Positions 12,541 through 25,316 of a stretch of 64,000 nucleotides of DNA are shown here, piece after piece. A program made the position numbers and the translations under genes. The notes under the pieces were generated by a model. The model saw only the letters and a list, made by a program, of their open reading frames with translations, made no database searches and was not told the origin of the DNA. Numbering within the stretch: the stretch's first letter is position 1; every line of letters begins with the position of its first letter. Origin of the DNA: Desmodesmus armatus (Eukaryota > Chlorophyta > Chlorophyceae > Sphaeropleales > Scenedesmaceae); contig VIIQ02000643.1 in NCBI GenBank assembly GCA_007449985.2, positions 472,001 to 536,000 of the forward strand, in the 5' to 3' direction.

Positions 12541-15500
12541 AACTATGCATGAGTGTGTGTGTGTGAAGGGGGGGGGGCAGGAGGGGTCCAAATGTTTTAT
12601 CAAGCATAAATACACATCATGCAATTAGCGTGGAGTGACATGTGCTTTTCAGTAGATTACAACCTCCAGTAGCATGAAATGCAGTGTGGTGTTGATGTGT
12701 GAGACTTTGGCAGCGCTGATGCAGGCATATGGGGGGCAAGGGGAGGGGGAGGGGCAATGATGGTTGCCTGTAACTCTGTCTCGATCTCGGAACAAGCAGT
12801 CGCCATTCAGCAAGTATTTGTTCTGGCAACATAAGCATTGAAATGCACCAGCCTCATGGGAACCACTGTGGTGCTGATGCGGGCGATTTTAGTTGCGCTG
12901 AGACTACACATGAATGGGGGGGGGGGGGGGTCAAAACGCTGTCCCAAGCAAAAATACACATTATGCATTTTATCGTGGAGTGCCATGTGCTAAGGATTTC
13001 ATTACAAGCTCAAGCAGCATGAATTGCAGTGTGATGCTGATGTACAAGACTTTGGCAGAGCGGAATGCGGGGCATATGGGGGGAAGGGGGAGGGGCAAAG
13101 ATGGTTGCCGGTAACTTTGTCTGATCTCGGAACAAGCAGTCGCCATTCAGCAAGTATGTGTTCTGGGCACATGAGCATTGAAATGCACCAGCTGCATGGA
13201 ATCAACTGTGGTGCTCATGCAGGCGAATTTTGTTGCACTGAAACTGTGCATGGGGGGGGGGGGATCAAAACGCTGGTTCAAGCATCAACACACATCATGC
13301 AATATAGCTTGGAGTGCCATGTGCTTTGCATTTCATTACAACCTCCAGTAGCATGAAATGCAGTGTGGTGTTGATGTGTGGAACTTTGGCAGCGCTGATG
13401 CGAGGCATATGGGGGCAAGGGGAGGGGGAGGGGCAATGATGGTTGCCTGTAACTCTGTCTTAGTCTGCCAACAAGCAGTCGCCATTCAGCAAGTATTTGT
13501 TCTGGGAACATAAGCATTGAAAAGCACCAGCCTCATGGGAACCACTGTGGTGCTGATTCGGGCGAGTTTGGTTGCGCTGAAACTCGGCATGAATGGGGGG
13601 GGGGGGGGGGGGTCAAAACGCTGTCTCAAGCATCAACACACATCATGCAAGTTAGCGTGGAGTGCCATGTGCTGTGCATTTCATTACAACTTCCAGTAGC
13701 ATTAAATGCAGTGTGGTGTTGATGTGTGAGACTTTTGCAGCGCTGATGCAAGGCATATGGGGGGCAAGGGGAGGGGGAGGGGCAATAATGGTTGCCTGTA
13801 ACTCTGTCTTAGTCTCCCAACAAGCAGTCGCCATTCAGCAAGTATTTGTTCTGGGAACATAAGCATTGAAAAGCACCAGCCTCATGGGAACCACTGTGGT
13901 GCTGATTCGGGCGAGTTTGGTTGCGCTGAAACTCGGCATGAATGGGGTGGGGGGGGGGGGGTCAAAACGCTGTCTCAAGCATCAACACACATCATGCAAG
14001 TTAGCGTGGAGTGCCATGTGCTGTGCATTTCATTACAACTTCCAGTAGCATTAAATGCAGTGTGGTGTTGATGTGTGAGACTTTGGCAGCGCTGATGCAA
14101 GGCATATGGGGGGCAAGGGGAGGGGGAGGGGCAATGATGGTGGCCTGTAACTCTGTCTTGGTCTCCCAACAAGCAGTCGCCATTCAGCAAGTTTGTGTTC
14201 TGGGCACGTGGCATTGAAATGCACCAGCCTCATGGGAACCATTGTGGTGCTGATGTGGGCGATTTTGGTTGCACTGAAACTATGCATGATGGGGGGGGGG
14301 GCAGGGTGGGTGGGTCAAAATGCTGTTTCAAGCATCAACACACATCATGCAATTCAGCGTGGAGTGCCATGTGCTGTGCATTTCATTACAACCTCCAGTG
14401 GCATGAAATGCAGTGTGGTGTTGATGTGTGAGACTTTGGCAGCGCTGATGCGAGGCATATGGGGGGCAAGGGGAGGGGGAGGGGCATTGATGGTGGCCTG
14501 TAACTATGTCTTAGTCTCCCAACAAGCAGTCGCCATTCAGCAAGTATTTGTTCTGGGAACATAAGCATTAAAATGCACCAGCCTCATGGGAACCATTGTG
14601 GTGCTGATGTGGGCGAGTTTGGTAGCACTGAAACTATGCATGATGGGGGGGGGGGGGGGGGCAGGGGGGGGGTCAAAATGCTGTCTCAAGCATCAACACA
14701 CATCATGCAATTCAGCGTGGAGTGCCATGTGCTGTGAATTTCATTACAACCTCCAGTAGCATGAAATACAGTGTGGTGTTGATGTGTGAGAATTTGGCAG
14801 AGCTGATGCGAGGCATATGTGGGGCAAGGGGAGGGGGAGGGGCAATAATGGTGGCCTGTAACTCTGTCTTGGTCTCCCAACAAGCAGTCGCCATTCAGCA
14901 AGTTTGTGTTCTGGGCACGTGGCATTGAAATGCACCAGCCACATGGGAACCACTATGGTGCTGATGCGGGCGATTTTGGTTGCGCTGAAACTCGGGCATG
15001 AATGGGGGGGTGGGTGGGGGGGTCAAAACGCTGTCTCAAGCATAAACACACATCATGCAATTTAGCGTGGAGTGCCATGTGCTGTGCATTTCATTACAAC
15101 CTCCAGTAGCATGAAATGCAGTGTGGTGTTGATGTGTGAGACTTTGGCAGCGCTGATGCGAGGCATATGGGGGGCAAGGGGAGGGGGAGGGGCAATGATG
15201 GTGGCCTGTAACTATGTCTTAGTCTCCCAACAAGGAGTCGCCATTCAGCAAGTATTTGTTCTGGGAACATAAGCATTAAAATGCACCAGCCTCATGGGAA
15301 CCATTGTGGTGCTGATGTGGGCGAGTTTGGTAGCACTGAAACTATGCATGATGGGGGGGGGGGGGGGGGCAGGGGGGGGGGGGTCAAAATGCTGTCTCAA
15401 GCATCAACACACATCATGCAATTCAGCGTGGAGTGCCATGTGCTGTGCATTTCATTACAACCTCCAGTAGCATGAAATACAGTGTGGTGTTGATGTGTGA

Positions 15501-18500
15501 GAATTTGGCCATGCTGATGCGAGAGGCATATGTGGGGCAAGGGGAGGGGGAGGGGCAATAATGGTGGCCTGTAACTCTGTCTTGGTCCCCCAACAAGCAG
15601 TCGCCATTCAGCAAGTTTGTGTTCTGGGCACGTGGCATTGAAATGCACCAGCCACATGGGAACCACTATGGTGCTGATGCGGGCGATTTTGGTTGCGCTG
15701 AAACTCGGGCATGAATGGGGGGGGGGTGGGGGGGTCAAAACGCTGTCTCAAGCATAAACACACATCATGCAATTTAGCGTGGAGTGCCATGTGCTGTGCA
15801 TTTCATTACAACCTCCAGTAGCATGAAATGCAGTGTGGTGTTGATGTGTGAGACTTTGGCAGCGCTGATGCGAGGCATATGGGGGGCAAGGGGAGGGGGA
15901 GGGGCAATGATGGTGGCCTGTAACTATGTCTTAGTCTCCCAACAAGCAGTCGCCATTCAGCAAGTTTGTGTTCTGGGCACGTGAGCATTGAAATGCACCA
16001 GCCACATGGGAACCACTATGGTGCTGATGCGGGCGATTTTGGTTGCGCTGAAACTCGGCATGAATGGGGGGTGGGTGGGGGGGTCAAAACGCTGTCTCAA
16101 GCATAAACACACATCATGCAATTTAGCGTGGAGTGCCATGTGCTGTGCATTTCATTACAACCTCCAGTAGCATGAAATGCAGTGTGGTGTTGATGTGTGA
16201 GACTTTGGCAGCGCTGATGCGAGGCATATGGGGGGCAAGGGGAGGGGGAGGGGCAATGATGGTGGCCTGTAACTATGTCTTAGTCTCCCAACAAGCAGTC
16301 GCCATTCAGCATGTATTTGTTCTGGGAACATAAGCATTAAAATGCACCAGCCTCATGGGAACCATTGTGGTGCTGATGTGGGCGAGTTTGGTAGCACTGA
16401 AACTATGCATGATGGGGGGGGGGGGGGCAGGGGGGGGGGGGGGGTCAAAATGCTGTCTCAAGCATCAACACACATCATGCAATTCAGCGTGGAGTGCCAT
16501 GTGCTGTGAATTTCATTACAACCTCCAGTAGCATGAAATACAGTGTGGTGTTGATGTGTGAGAATTTGGCAGAGCTGATGCGAGAGGCATATGTGGGGCA
16601 AGGGGAGGGGGAGGGGCAATAATGGTGGCCTGTAACTCTGTCTTGGTCTCCCAACAAGCAGTCGCCATTCAGCAAGTTTGTGTTCTGGGCACGTGGCATT
16701 GAAATGCACCAGCCACATGGGAACCACTATGGTGCTGATGCGGGCGATTTTGGTTGCGCTGAAACTCGGGCATGAATGGGGGGGTGGGTGGGGGGGTCAA
16801 AACGCTGTCTCAAGCATAAACACACATCATGCAATTTAGCGTGGAGTGCCATGTGCTGTGCATTTCATTACAACCTCCAGTAGCATGAAATGCAGTGTGG
16901 TGTTGATGTGTGAGACTTTGGCAGCGCTGATGCGAGGCATATGGGGGGCAAGGGGAGGGGGAGGGGCAATGATGGTGGCCTGTAACTATGTCTTAGTCTC
17001 CCAACAAGGAGTCGCCATTCAGCAAGTATTTGTTCTGGGAACATAAGCATTAAAATGCACCAGCCTCATGGGAACCATTGTGGTGCTGATGTGGGCGAGT
17101 TTGGTAGCACTGAAACTATGCATGATGGGGGGGGGGGGGGCAGGGGGGGGGGGTCAAAATGCTGTCTCAAGCATCAACACACATCATGCAATTCAGCGTG
17201 GAGTGCCATGTGCTGTGCATTTCATTACAACCTCCAGTAGCATGAAATACAGTGTGGTGTTGATGTGTGAGAATTTGGCCATGCTGATGCGAGAGGCATA
17301 TGTGGGGCAAGGGGAGGGGGAGGGGCAATAATGGTGGCCTGTAACTCTGTCTTGGTCCCCCAACAAGCAGTCGCCATTCAGCAAGTTTGTGTTCTGGGCA
17401 CGTGGCATTGAAATGCACCAGCCACATGGAAACCACTATGGTGCTGATGCGGGCGATTTTGGTTGCGCTGAAACTCGGGCATGAATGGGGGGGTGGGTGG
17501 GGGGGTCAAAACGCTGTCTCAAGCATAAACACACATCATGCAATTTAGCGTGGAGTGCCATGTGCTGTGCATTTCATTACAACCTCCAGTAGCATGAAAT
17601 GCAGTGTGGTGTTGATGTGTGAGACTTTGGCAGCGCTGATGCGAGGCATATGGGGGGCAAGGGGAGGGGGAGGGGCAATGATGGTGGCCTGTAACTATGT
17701 CTTAGTCTCCCAACAAGCAGTCGCCATTCAGCAAGTTTGTGTTCTGGGCACGTGAGCATTGAAATGCACCAGCCACATGGGAACCACTATGGTGCTGATG
17801 CGGGCGATTTTGGTTGCGCTGAAACTCGGCATGAATGGGGGGGGGGGTGGGGGGGTCAAAACGCTGTCTCAAGCATAAACACACATCATGCAATTTAGCG
17901 TGGAGTGCCATGTGCTGTGCATTTCATTACAACCTCCAGTAGCATGAAATACAGTGTGGTGTTGATGTGTGAGAATTTGGCCATGCTGATGCGAGAGGCA
18001 TATGGGGGGCAAGGGGAGGGGGAGGGGCAATGATGGTGGCCTGTAACTATGTCTTAGTCTCCCAACAAGCAGTCGCCATTCAGCATGTATTTGTTCTGGG
18101 AACATAAGCATTAAAATGCACCAGCCTCATGGGAACCATTGTGGTGCTGATGTGGGCGAGTTTGGTAGCACTGAAACTATGCATGATGGGGGGGGGGGGG
18201 GGGGGGGCAGGGGGGGGGGGGTCAAAATGCTGTCTCAAGCATCAACACACATCATGCAATTCAGCGTGGAGTGCCATGTGCTGTGCATTTCATTACAACC
18301 TCCAGTAGCATGAAATACAGTGTGGTGTTGATGTGTGAGAATTTGGCAGAGCTGATGCGAGAGGCATATGTGGGGCAAGGGGAGGGGGAGGGGCAATAAT
18401 GGTGGCCTGTAACTCTGTCTTGGTCTCCCAACAAGCAGTCGCCATTCAGCAAGTTTGTGTTCTGGGCACGTGGCATTGAAATGCACCAGCCACATGGGAA

Positions 18501-20640
18501 CCACTATGGTGCTGATGCGGGCGATTTTGGTTTCGCTGAAACTCGGCATGAATGGGGGGGGGGTTGAGGGGTCAAAACGCTGTCTCAAGCATCAACACAC
18601 ATCATGCAATTCAGCGTGGAGTGCCATGTGCTGTGAATTTCATTACAACCTCCAGTAGCATGAAATGCAGTGTGGTGTTGATGTGTGAGACTTTGGCAGA
18701 GCTGATGCGAGGCATATGTGGGGCAAGGGGAGGGGGAGGGGCAATAATGGTGGCCTGTAACTCTGTCTTGGTCTCCCAACAAGCAGTCGCCATTCAGCAA
18801 GTTTGTGTTCTGGGCACGTGGCATTGAAATGCACCAGCCACATGGGAACCACTATGGTGCTGATGCGGGCGATTTTGGTTGCGCTGAAACTCGGCATGAA
18901 TGGGGGGGGGGGGGGTTGGGGGGTCAAAACGCTGTCTCAAGCATCAACACACATCATGCAATTCAGCGTGGAGTGCCATGTGCTGTGAATTTCATTACAA
19001 CCTCCAGTAGCATGAAATGCAGTGTGGTGTTGATGTGTGAGACTTTGGCAGAGCTGATGCGAGGCATATGGGGGGCAAGGGGAGGGGGAGGGGCAATGAT
19101 GGTGGCCTGTAACTCTGTCTTGGTCTCCCAACAAGCAGTCGCCATTCAGCAAGTTTGTGTTCTGGGCACGTGAGCATTGAAAAGCACCAGCCACATGGGA
19201 ACCACTATGGTGCTGATGCGGGCGATTTTGGTTGCGCTGAAACTCGGGCATGAAGGGGGGGGAGGGGGGTCGAAACGCTGTCTCAAGCATAAACACACAT
19301 CATGCATTTTAGCGTGGAGTGCCATGTGCTGTGCATTTCATTACAACCTCCAGTAGCATGAAATGCAGTGTGGTGTTGATGTGTGAGACTTTGGCAGAGC
19401 TGATGCGAGGCATATGGGGGGCAAGGGGAGGGGGAGGGGCAATGATGGTTGCCTGTAACTATGTCTTAGTCTCCCAACAAGCAGTCGCCATTCAGCAAGT
19501 TTGTGTTCTGGGCACGTGAGCATTGAAATGCACCAGCCACATGGGAACCACTATGGTGCTGATGCGGGCGATTTTGGTTGCGCTGAAACTTGGGCATGAA
19601 GGGGGGGGAGGGGGGTCGAAACGCTGTCTCAAACATAAACACACATCATGCATTTTAGCGTGGAGTGCCATGTGCTGTGCAGTAGATTACAACCTCCAGT
19701 AGCATGAAATGCACTGTGGTGTTGATGTTTGAGACTTTGGCAGCGCTGATGCGAGACATATGGGGGGCAAGGGGAGGGGGAGGGGCAATAATGGTGGCCT
19801 GTAACTCTGTCTTGGTCTCCCAACAAGCAGTCGCCATTCAGCAAGTATTTGTTCTGGGAACATAAGCATTGAAAAGCACCAGCCTCATGGGAACCACTGT
19901 GGTGCTGATGCGGGCGAGTTTGGTTGCGCTGAAACTCGGCATGAAGGGGGGGGGGGGGGGGTCAAAACGCTGTCTCAAGCATTAACACACATCATGCATT
20001 TTAGTGTGGAGTGCCATGTGCTGTGCATTTCATTACAACCTCCAGTAGCATGAAATGCAGTGTGGTGTTGATGTGTGAGACTTTGGCAGCGCTGATGCAA
20101 GGCATATGGGGGGCAAGGGGAGGGGGAGGGGCAATGATGGTTGCCTGTAACTATGTCTTAGTCTCCCAACAAGCAGTCGCCATTCAGCAAGTATTTGTTC
20201 TGGAAACATAAGCATTGAAAAGCACCAGCCTCATGGGAACCATTGTGGTGCTGATGCAGGCGAGTTTGGTTGCACTGAAACTATGCATGATGGGGGGGGG
20301 GGGGGGGGCAGGGGGGGGGGGTCAAAATGCTGTCTCAAGCATAAACACACATCATGCAATTCAGCGTGGAGTGCCATGTGCTGTGCATTTCATTACAACC
20401 TCCAGTAGCATGAAATGCAGTGTGGTGTTGATGTGTGAGACGTTTGCAGAGTTGATGTGAGGCAAATGGGAGGCAAGGGAAGGGGAAGGGGCAATGATGG
20501 TTTCCTGTAACTCTGTCTTGATCTCGAAACAAGCAGTCGCCATTCAGCAAGTATGTGTTCTGGGCACGTGTGCATTGAAATGCACCAGCCACATGGGAAC
20601 CACTGTGGTGCTGATGCGGCGGTTTTGGTTGCGCTGAAAC
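12541..20640 (+). repeat. 360-bp satellite array, diverged middle block
   Basis: Continuation of the same unit with more substitutions (for example CTCGGGCATGAATGG for CTATGCATGATGG; GTTTGTGTTCTGGGCACGTG for GTATTTGTTCTGGGAACATA). Variant units are interleaved, and a multi-unit period is visible at 14.6-18.1 kb (separate entry). A few units near 12.55 kb and 20.65 kb carry a short TG run before the G-tract. Confidence 0.95.
14573..18115 (+). repeat. Higher-order repeat: two copies of a five-unit block (~1.77 kb)
   Basis: A variant pair (GCATTAAAATGCACCAGCC with GTTTGGTAGCACTG) occurs at about 14573, 15281, 16342, 17055 and 18116, giving spacings of 709, 1061, 713 and 1061 bp. The pattern repeats every ~1770 bp, meaning two copies of a five-unit block (14573-16341 and 16342-18115) and the start of a third. 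Other unit-specific variants, such as GAATTTCATT at 14738/16508 and GGCCATGCTGATGCGAGAGG at ~15507/17278, keep the same offset. Confidence 0.85.
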
Positions 20641-23600
20641 TAGGCATGAGAGTGTGTGTGTGGAGGGGGGGGGGGGCAGGGGGGGGTCCAAATGTTTTCT
20701 CAAGCATAAATACACATCATGCAAGTATCGTGGAGTGCCATGTGCTGTGCAGTAGATTACAACTTCCAGTAGCATGAAATGCAGTGTGGTGTTGATGTGT
20801 GACACTTTGGCAGCGCTGATGTGAGGCAAATGGGGGGCAAGGGGAGGGGGAGGGGCAATGATGGTGGCCTGTAACTCTGTCTTGGTCTCCCAACAAGCAG
20901 TCGCCATTCAGCAAGTATTTCTTCTGGGAACATAAGCATTGAAAAGCACCAGCCTCATGGGAACCATTGTGGTGCTGATGCGGGCAGTTTGGTTGCACTG
21001 AAACTATGCATGCTGGGGGGGGGGGGGCAGGGGGGGTGGGTCAAAACGCTGTCTCAAGCATCAACACACATCATGCAAGTTAGCGTGGAGTGCCATGTGC
21101 TGTGCATTTCATTACAACCTCCAGTGGCATGAAATGCAGTGTGGTGTTTATATGTGAGATTTTGGCAGCGCTGATGTGAGGCATATGGGGGGCAGGGGAG
21201 GTGGAGGGACAATGATGGTGGCCTGTAACTCTGTCTTAGTCTCCCAACAAGCAGTCGCCATTAAGCAAGTATTTGTTCTGGGAACATAAGCATTGAAAAG
21301 CACCAGCCTCATGGGAACCATTGTGGCGCTGATGCGGGCAAGTTTGGTTGCACTGAAACTATGCATGAGGGGGGGCAGGGGGGGGGGGGGGGTCAAAACG
21401 CTGTCTCTGAGACGTTTGCAGAGCTGATGTGAGGCAAATGGGGGGCAAGGGAAGGGGGAGGGGCAAAGATGGTTTCCTGTAACTCGTCTTGATCTCGAAA
21501 CAAGTAGTCACCATTCAGCAAGTATGTGTTCTGGGCACGTGAGCATTTGAAATGCACCAGCCACATGGGAACCACTGTGGTGCTGATGCGGCGATGTTGG
21601 TTGCGCTGAAACTAGGCATGAGTGTGTGTGTGAAGGGGGAGGGCAGGGGGGGTCCAAATGTTTTCTCAAGCATAAATACACATCATGCAAAGTATCGTGG
21701 AGTGCCATGTGCTGTGCAGTAGATTACAACCTCCAGTAGCATGAATGCAGTGTGGTGCTGATGTACAAGACTTTGGCAGAACGGAATGCGGGGCATATGG
21801 GGGGAAGGAGAGGGGCAAAGATGGTTGCCGGTAACTTTGTCTTGATCTCGGAACAAGCAGTCGACATTCAGCAAGTATTTGTTCTGGGCACATGAGCATT
21901 GAAAAGCACCAGCCACATGCGAACCACTGTGGTGCTGATGCAGGCGATTTTGGTTGCGCTGAAACTAGGCATGAGTGGGGGGACGGGGGACAGGGGCAGG
22001 GGGGGGGGGGTCAAAACGCTGTCTCCAGCATAAGTAGTCATCATGCAATTTAGCGTGGAGTGTCATGTGCTAAGCATTTGATGACAGGCTCCAGCAGCAC
22101 GAAATGCAGTGTTAGGCTGATGTGCGAGACTGGCAGAGCGGAATGCGGGGCATATTGGGGGAGGGGGGAGGGGCAAAGATGGTTGCCGGTAACTTTGTCT
22201 TGATCGATCAGTTATCTCCCGACAAGCAGTCGCCATTCAGCAAGAATTTGTCTGGGCAGATGAGCACTGAAAAGCACCAGCCACATGGTAACCACTGTGG
22301 TGCTGATGCGGGCGAATTTACTTGTGCTGAAACTAGGCATGAGAGGGGGTGGGGGGGAGGGCGTTTTGGCAAAACGTTGTCTCAAGCATAAATACACATC
22401 ATGCAATTAAGCGTGGAGTGTCATGAGCTAAGCATGTGATAACAGGCTCCAGTAGCATGAGATGCAGTGTGGTGCTGATGTATTAATGTAGTACAAGACT
22501 TTGACAGAGCGGAATGCGGGGCATATGGGGGGAAGGAGAGGGGCAAAGATGGTGGCCAGTAACTTTGTCTTGATCTCGGAACAAGCAGTCGCCATTCAGC
22601 AAGTATTTGTTCTGGGCACATGAGCATTGAAAAGCACCAGCCACATGCGAACCACTGTGGTGCTGATGCAGGCGATTTTGGTTGCGCTGAAACTAGGCAT
22701 GAGTGGGGGGGTGAGGAGGGCAGGGGGGGGGGTTCAAAATGCTGCCTTAAGCATAGGTAGTCATCATGCAATATAGCGTGGAGTTTCATGTGCTAAGCAT
22801 TTGATGACAGGCTCCAGCAGCATGAAATGCAGGGTAAGGCTGATGTGGGAGACTTTGGCAGAGCGGAATGCGGGGCATATGGGGGGAAGGAGAGGTGCAA
22901 AGATGGTTGCCGGTAACTTTGTCTTGATCTTGGAACAAGCAGTCGCCATTCAGCAAGTATTTGTTCTGGGCACATGAGCATTGAAAAGCACCAGCCACAT
23001 GCGAACCACTGTGGTGCTGATGCAGGCGATTTTGGTTGCGCTGAAACTAGGCATGAGTGGGGGGGGGCGGGGGGCAGGGGGGGGGGGGTCAAAACGCTGT
23101 CTCCAGCATAGGTAGTCATCATGCAATTTAGCGTGGAGTGTCATGTGCTAAGCATTTGATGACAGGCTCCAGCAGCGCGAAATGCAGTGTTAGGCTGATG
23201 TGCGAGACTGGCAGAGCGGAATGCGGGGCATATGGGGGGAGGGGGGAGGTGCAAAGATGGTTGCCGGTAACTCTTTTTTGATTGATCAGATATCTCCCAA
23301 CAAGCAGTCGCCATTCAGCAAGTATTTGTCTGGGCAGATGAGCACTGAAAAGCACCAGCCACATGGTAACCACTGTGGTGCTGATGCGGGCGACTTTACT
23401 TGTGCTGAAACTAGGCATGAGAGGGGGTGGGGGGGAGGGCTTTTTGGAAAAAACGTTGTCTCAAGCATAAATACACATCATGCAATTTAGCGTGGAGTGT
23501 CATGAGCTAAGCATGTGACAACAGGCTCCAGTAGCATGAAATGCAGTGTGGTGCTGATGTACTATGTAGTACAAGACTTGGCAGAGCGGAATGCGGGGCA

Positions 23601-23833
23601 TATGGGGGGAAGGAGAGGGGCAAAGATGGTGGCCGGTAACTTTGTCTTGATCTCGGAACAAGCAGTCGCCATTCAGCAAGTATTTGTTCTGGGCACATGA
23701 GCATTGAAAAGCACCAGCCACATGGGAACCACTGTGGTGCTGATGCAGGCGATTTTGGTTGCGCTGAAACTAGGCATGAGTGGGGGGGGGGGGGGGAAGG
23801 GGGGGGGGGAGGGGGGGGGTTCAAAACGCTGTC
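20641..23833 (+). repeat. 360-bp satellite array, degenerate block
   Basis: Units are shorter and strongly diverged (TGTCATGTGCTAAGCATTTGATGACAGG, GACTTTGGCAGAGCGGAATGCGG). One unit near 21400-21415 lacks about 140 bases: TGTCTC runs straight into TGAGACGTTTGCAG. A pair of units at ~22.1-22.4 and ~23.2-23.45 kb shares an extra GATCGATCAGTTATCTCC-like stretch. This block ends where the TTAA element is inserted. Confidence 0.9.
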
Positions 23834-23837
23834 TTAA

Positions 23838-24832
23838 GGTCAGACATACGCATTAATGAGGGGGTTTGGGGATGCAGATTCCTTGCAGCACGAGCCGCCT
23901 AAGGTCCATAGCAGGTCATCAAAACGTTTAAGGGTGTCTCTAGCACCCCTGTACGTGTATGTTGGGGCCTGCTTGCTTCCAGCATAAGTTCAGGGCAGGA
24001 CAAGAGCGATCGATTGCATTGAACACCGACTTTTAGTCAAAGTCATTACAGCCGCCTTAAAGAAAGCAAATTACTTTTCTAAACTTATATAAGTACCCCG
24101 AAGCGTTTTGGACCCTGCCCAGTCGCGTATGAGCAGTACAACTCCAGGTCTCTTTGATCCTTCCAGCAGTACTGCTGTCATGAGGCAGAGCATTGACATT
24201 TTGGCAACGAAAACAGATTGCAGTTGTTTGGTTGATCATAGGAAGGTAAAAAGCTGCACTTTGAGTGAAAAGCGCGGCCGCAGCAGGTGCTGAGCACCGC
24301 CCAACAGCAGGGCTAAGGGGCACTCTTTAGCCAGTGGTAGGTAAAATTTGTAAAAAGAGATTGGAATGCAAATTTGAGGGTGTCCAAAATCACACATATC
24401 ACGGTGGCTGCCATAATTTGGCCAGAATCTGTGGGGCCAATTTATGCAATAAGCTGGCAAAGTTGTACCTCGCTCCTTGACGCAGTTTTTTCCAGACCAT
24501 GTCATATCACAAAATTGGCCCCACAGATTTGTTTGCCATTGCAGCCATGGTTCATCACGTGTGATATAGGCACCCTGCAAATTTGCAGCCCAATCGCTCT
24601 TTACAATTTGAGTAAGGCCTGTGGGTCACTTTTTAGCAGTGCCACTTTCACTGCCGGGGTTTAGTAGCCTACAGTCCCCTAAACCCTGCTGTGTCACAGG
24701 GTTGAGCATGTCATGACCCAAGGTTACCAGGGGTATAGGCACATTGGGAATGCAATGCCTGGGGTGTGAGAATGCACACCCTCTAATTTTTTTATAATTT
24801 TTTGGGGGGGAGGTTGTAGCGTATGTCTGACC
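23838..24832. mobile_element. Non-autonomous DNA transposon (995 bp) with 14-bp TIRs and TTAA flanks
   Basis: Perfect terminal inverted repeats GGTCAGACATACGC (23838-23851) and its complement (24819-24832), flanked by TTAA at 23834-23837 and 24833-24836. Across the junction the satellite resumes in register: the neighbouring unit near 22742 reads GCCTTAAGCATAGG, matching an empty site. Inside, a long imperfect inverted repeat (~24280-24440 against ~24505-24725, best around ATCTGTGGGGCCAATTT) can fold back. No transposase is present; the ~100-residue frames on both strands are mirror images created by the fold-back. TTAA duplication fits piggyBac-type insertion, but a TA duplication with 15-bp TIRs (mariner-type) gives the same sequence and cannot be excluded. 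Confidence 0.88.
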
Positions 24833-24836
24833 TTAA

Positions 24837-25316
24837 GCATAAGCATTCATCATGCAATTTAGCGTGGAGTGTCATGTGCTAAGCATTTGATGACAGGCTC
24901 CAGCAGCATGAAATGCAGGGTTAGGCTGATGTGCGAGACTTTGGCAGAGCGGAATGCGGGGCATATGGGGGGAAGGAGAGGGGCGAAGATGGTTGCCGGT
25001 AACTCTGTCTTGATCTCCCAACAAGCAGTCGCCATTCAGCAAGTATTTGTCTGGGCAGATGAGCACTGAAAAGCACCAGCCACATGGTAACCACTGTGGT
25101 GCTGATGCGGGCGACTTTACTTGTGCTGAAACTAGGCATGAGAGGGGGTGGGGGGGAGGGCGTTTTGGCAAAACGTTGTCTCAGGCATAAATACACATCA
25201 TGCAATATAGCGTGGAGTGTCATGAGCTAAGCATTTGATAACAGGCTCCAGTAGCATGAAATGCAGTGTGGTGCTGATGTACAAGACTTTGGCAGAGCAG
25301 AATGCGGGGCATATGG
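24837..25316 (+). repeat. Degenerate 360-bp satellite, continued after the transposon
   Basis: One full unit and part of a second, of the diverged type (GCGTGGAGTGTCATGTGCTAAGCATTTGATGACAGG). The second breaks off at GGGGCATATGG|CCGCCC. Confidence 0.9.

Noticed and set aside
1907..20450. Dozens of 60-120-residue open frames repeated every ~360 bp on both strands
   Set aside because: They follow the satellite unit exactly, break at the G-tracts, have no domain or start context, and exist equally on both strands.
1881..23833. CRISPR-like or telomeric array
   Set aside because: Repeats are ~360 bp without short spacers, in eukaryotic DNA, and no telomere repeat word is present.
24236..24664. 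114- and 96-residue frames on opposite strands inside the TTAA element
   Set aside because: They resemble each other because the element folds back on itself; no domain.
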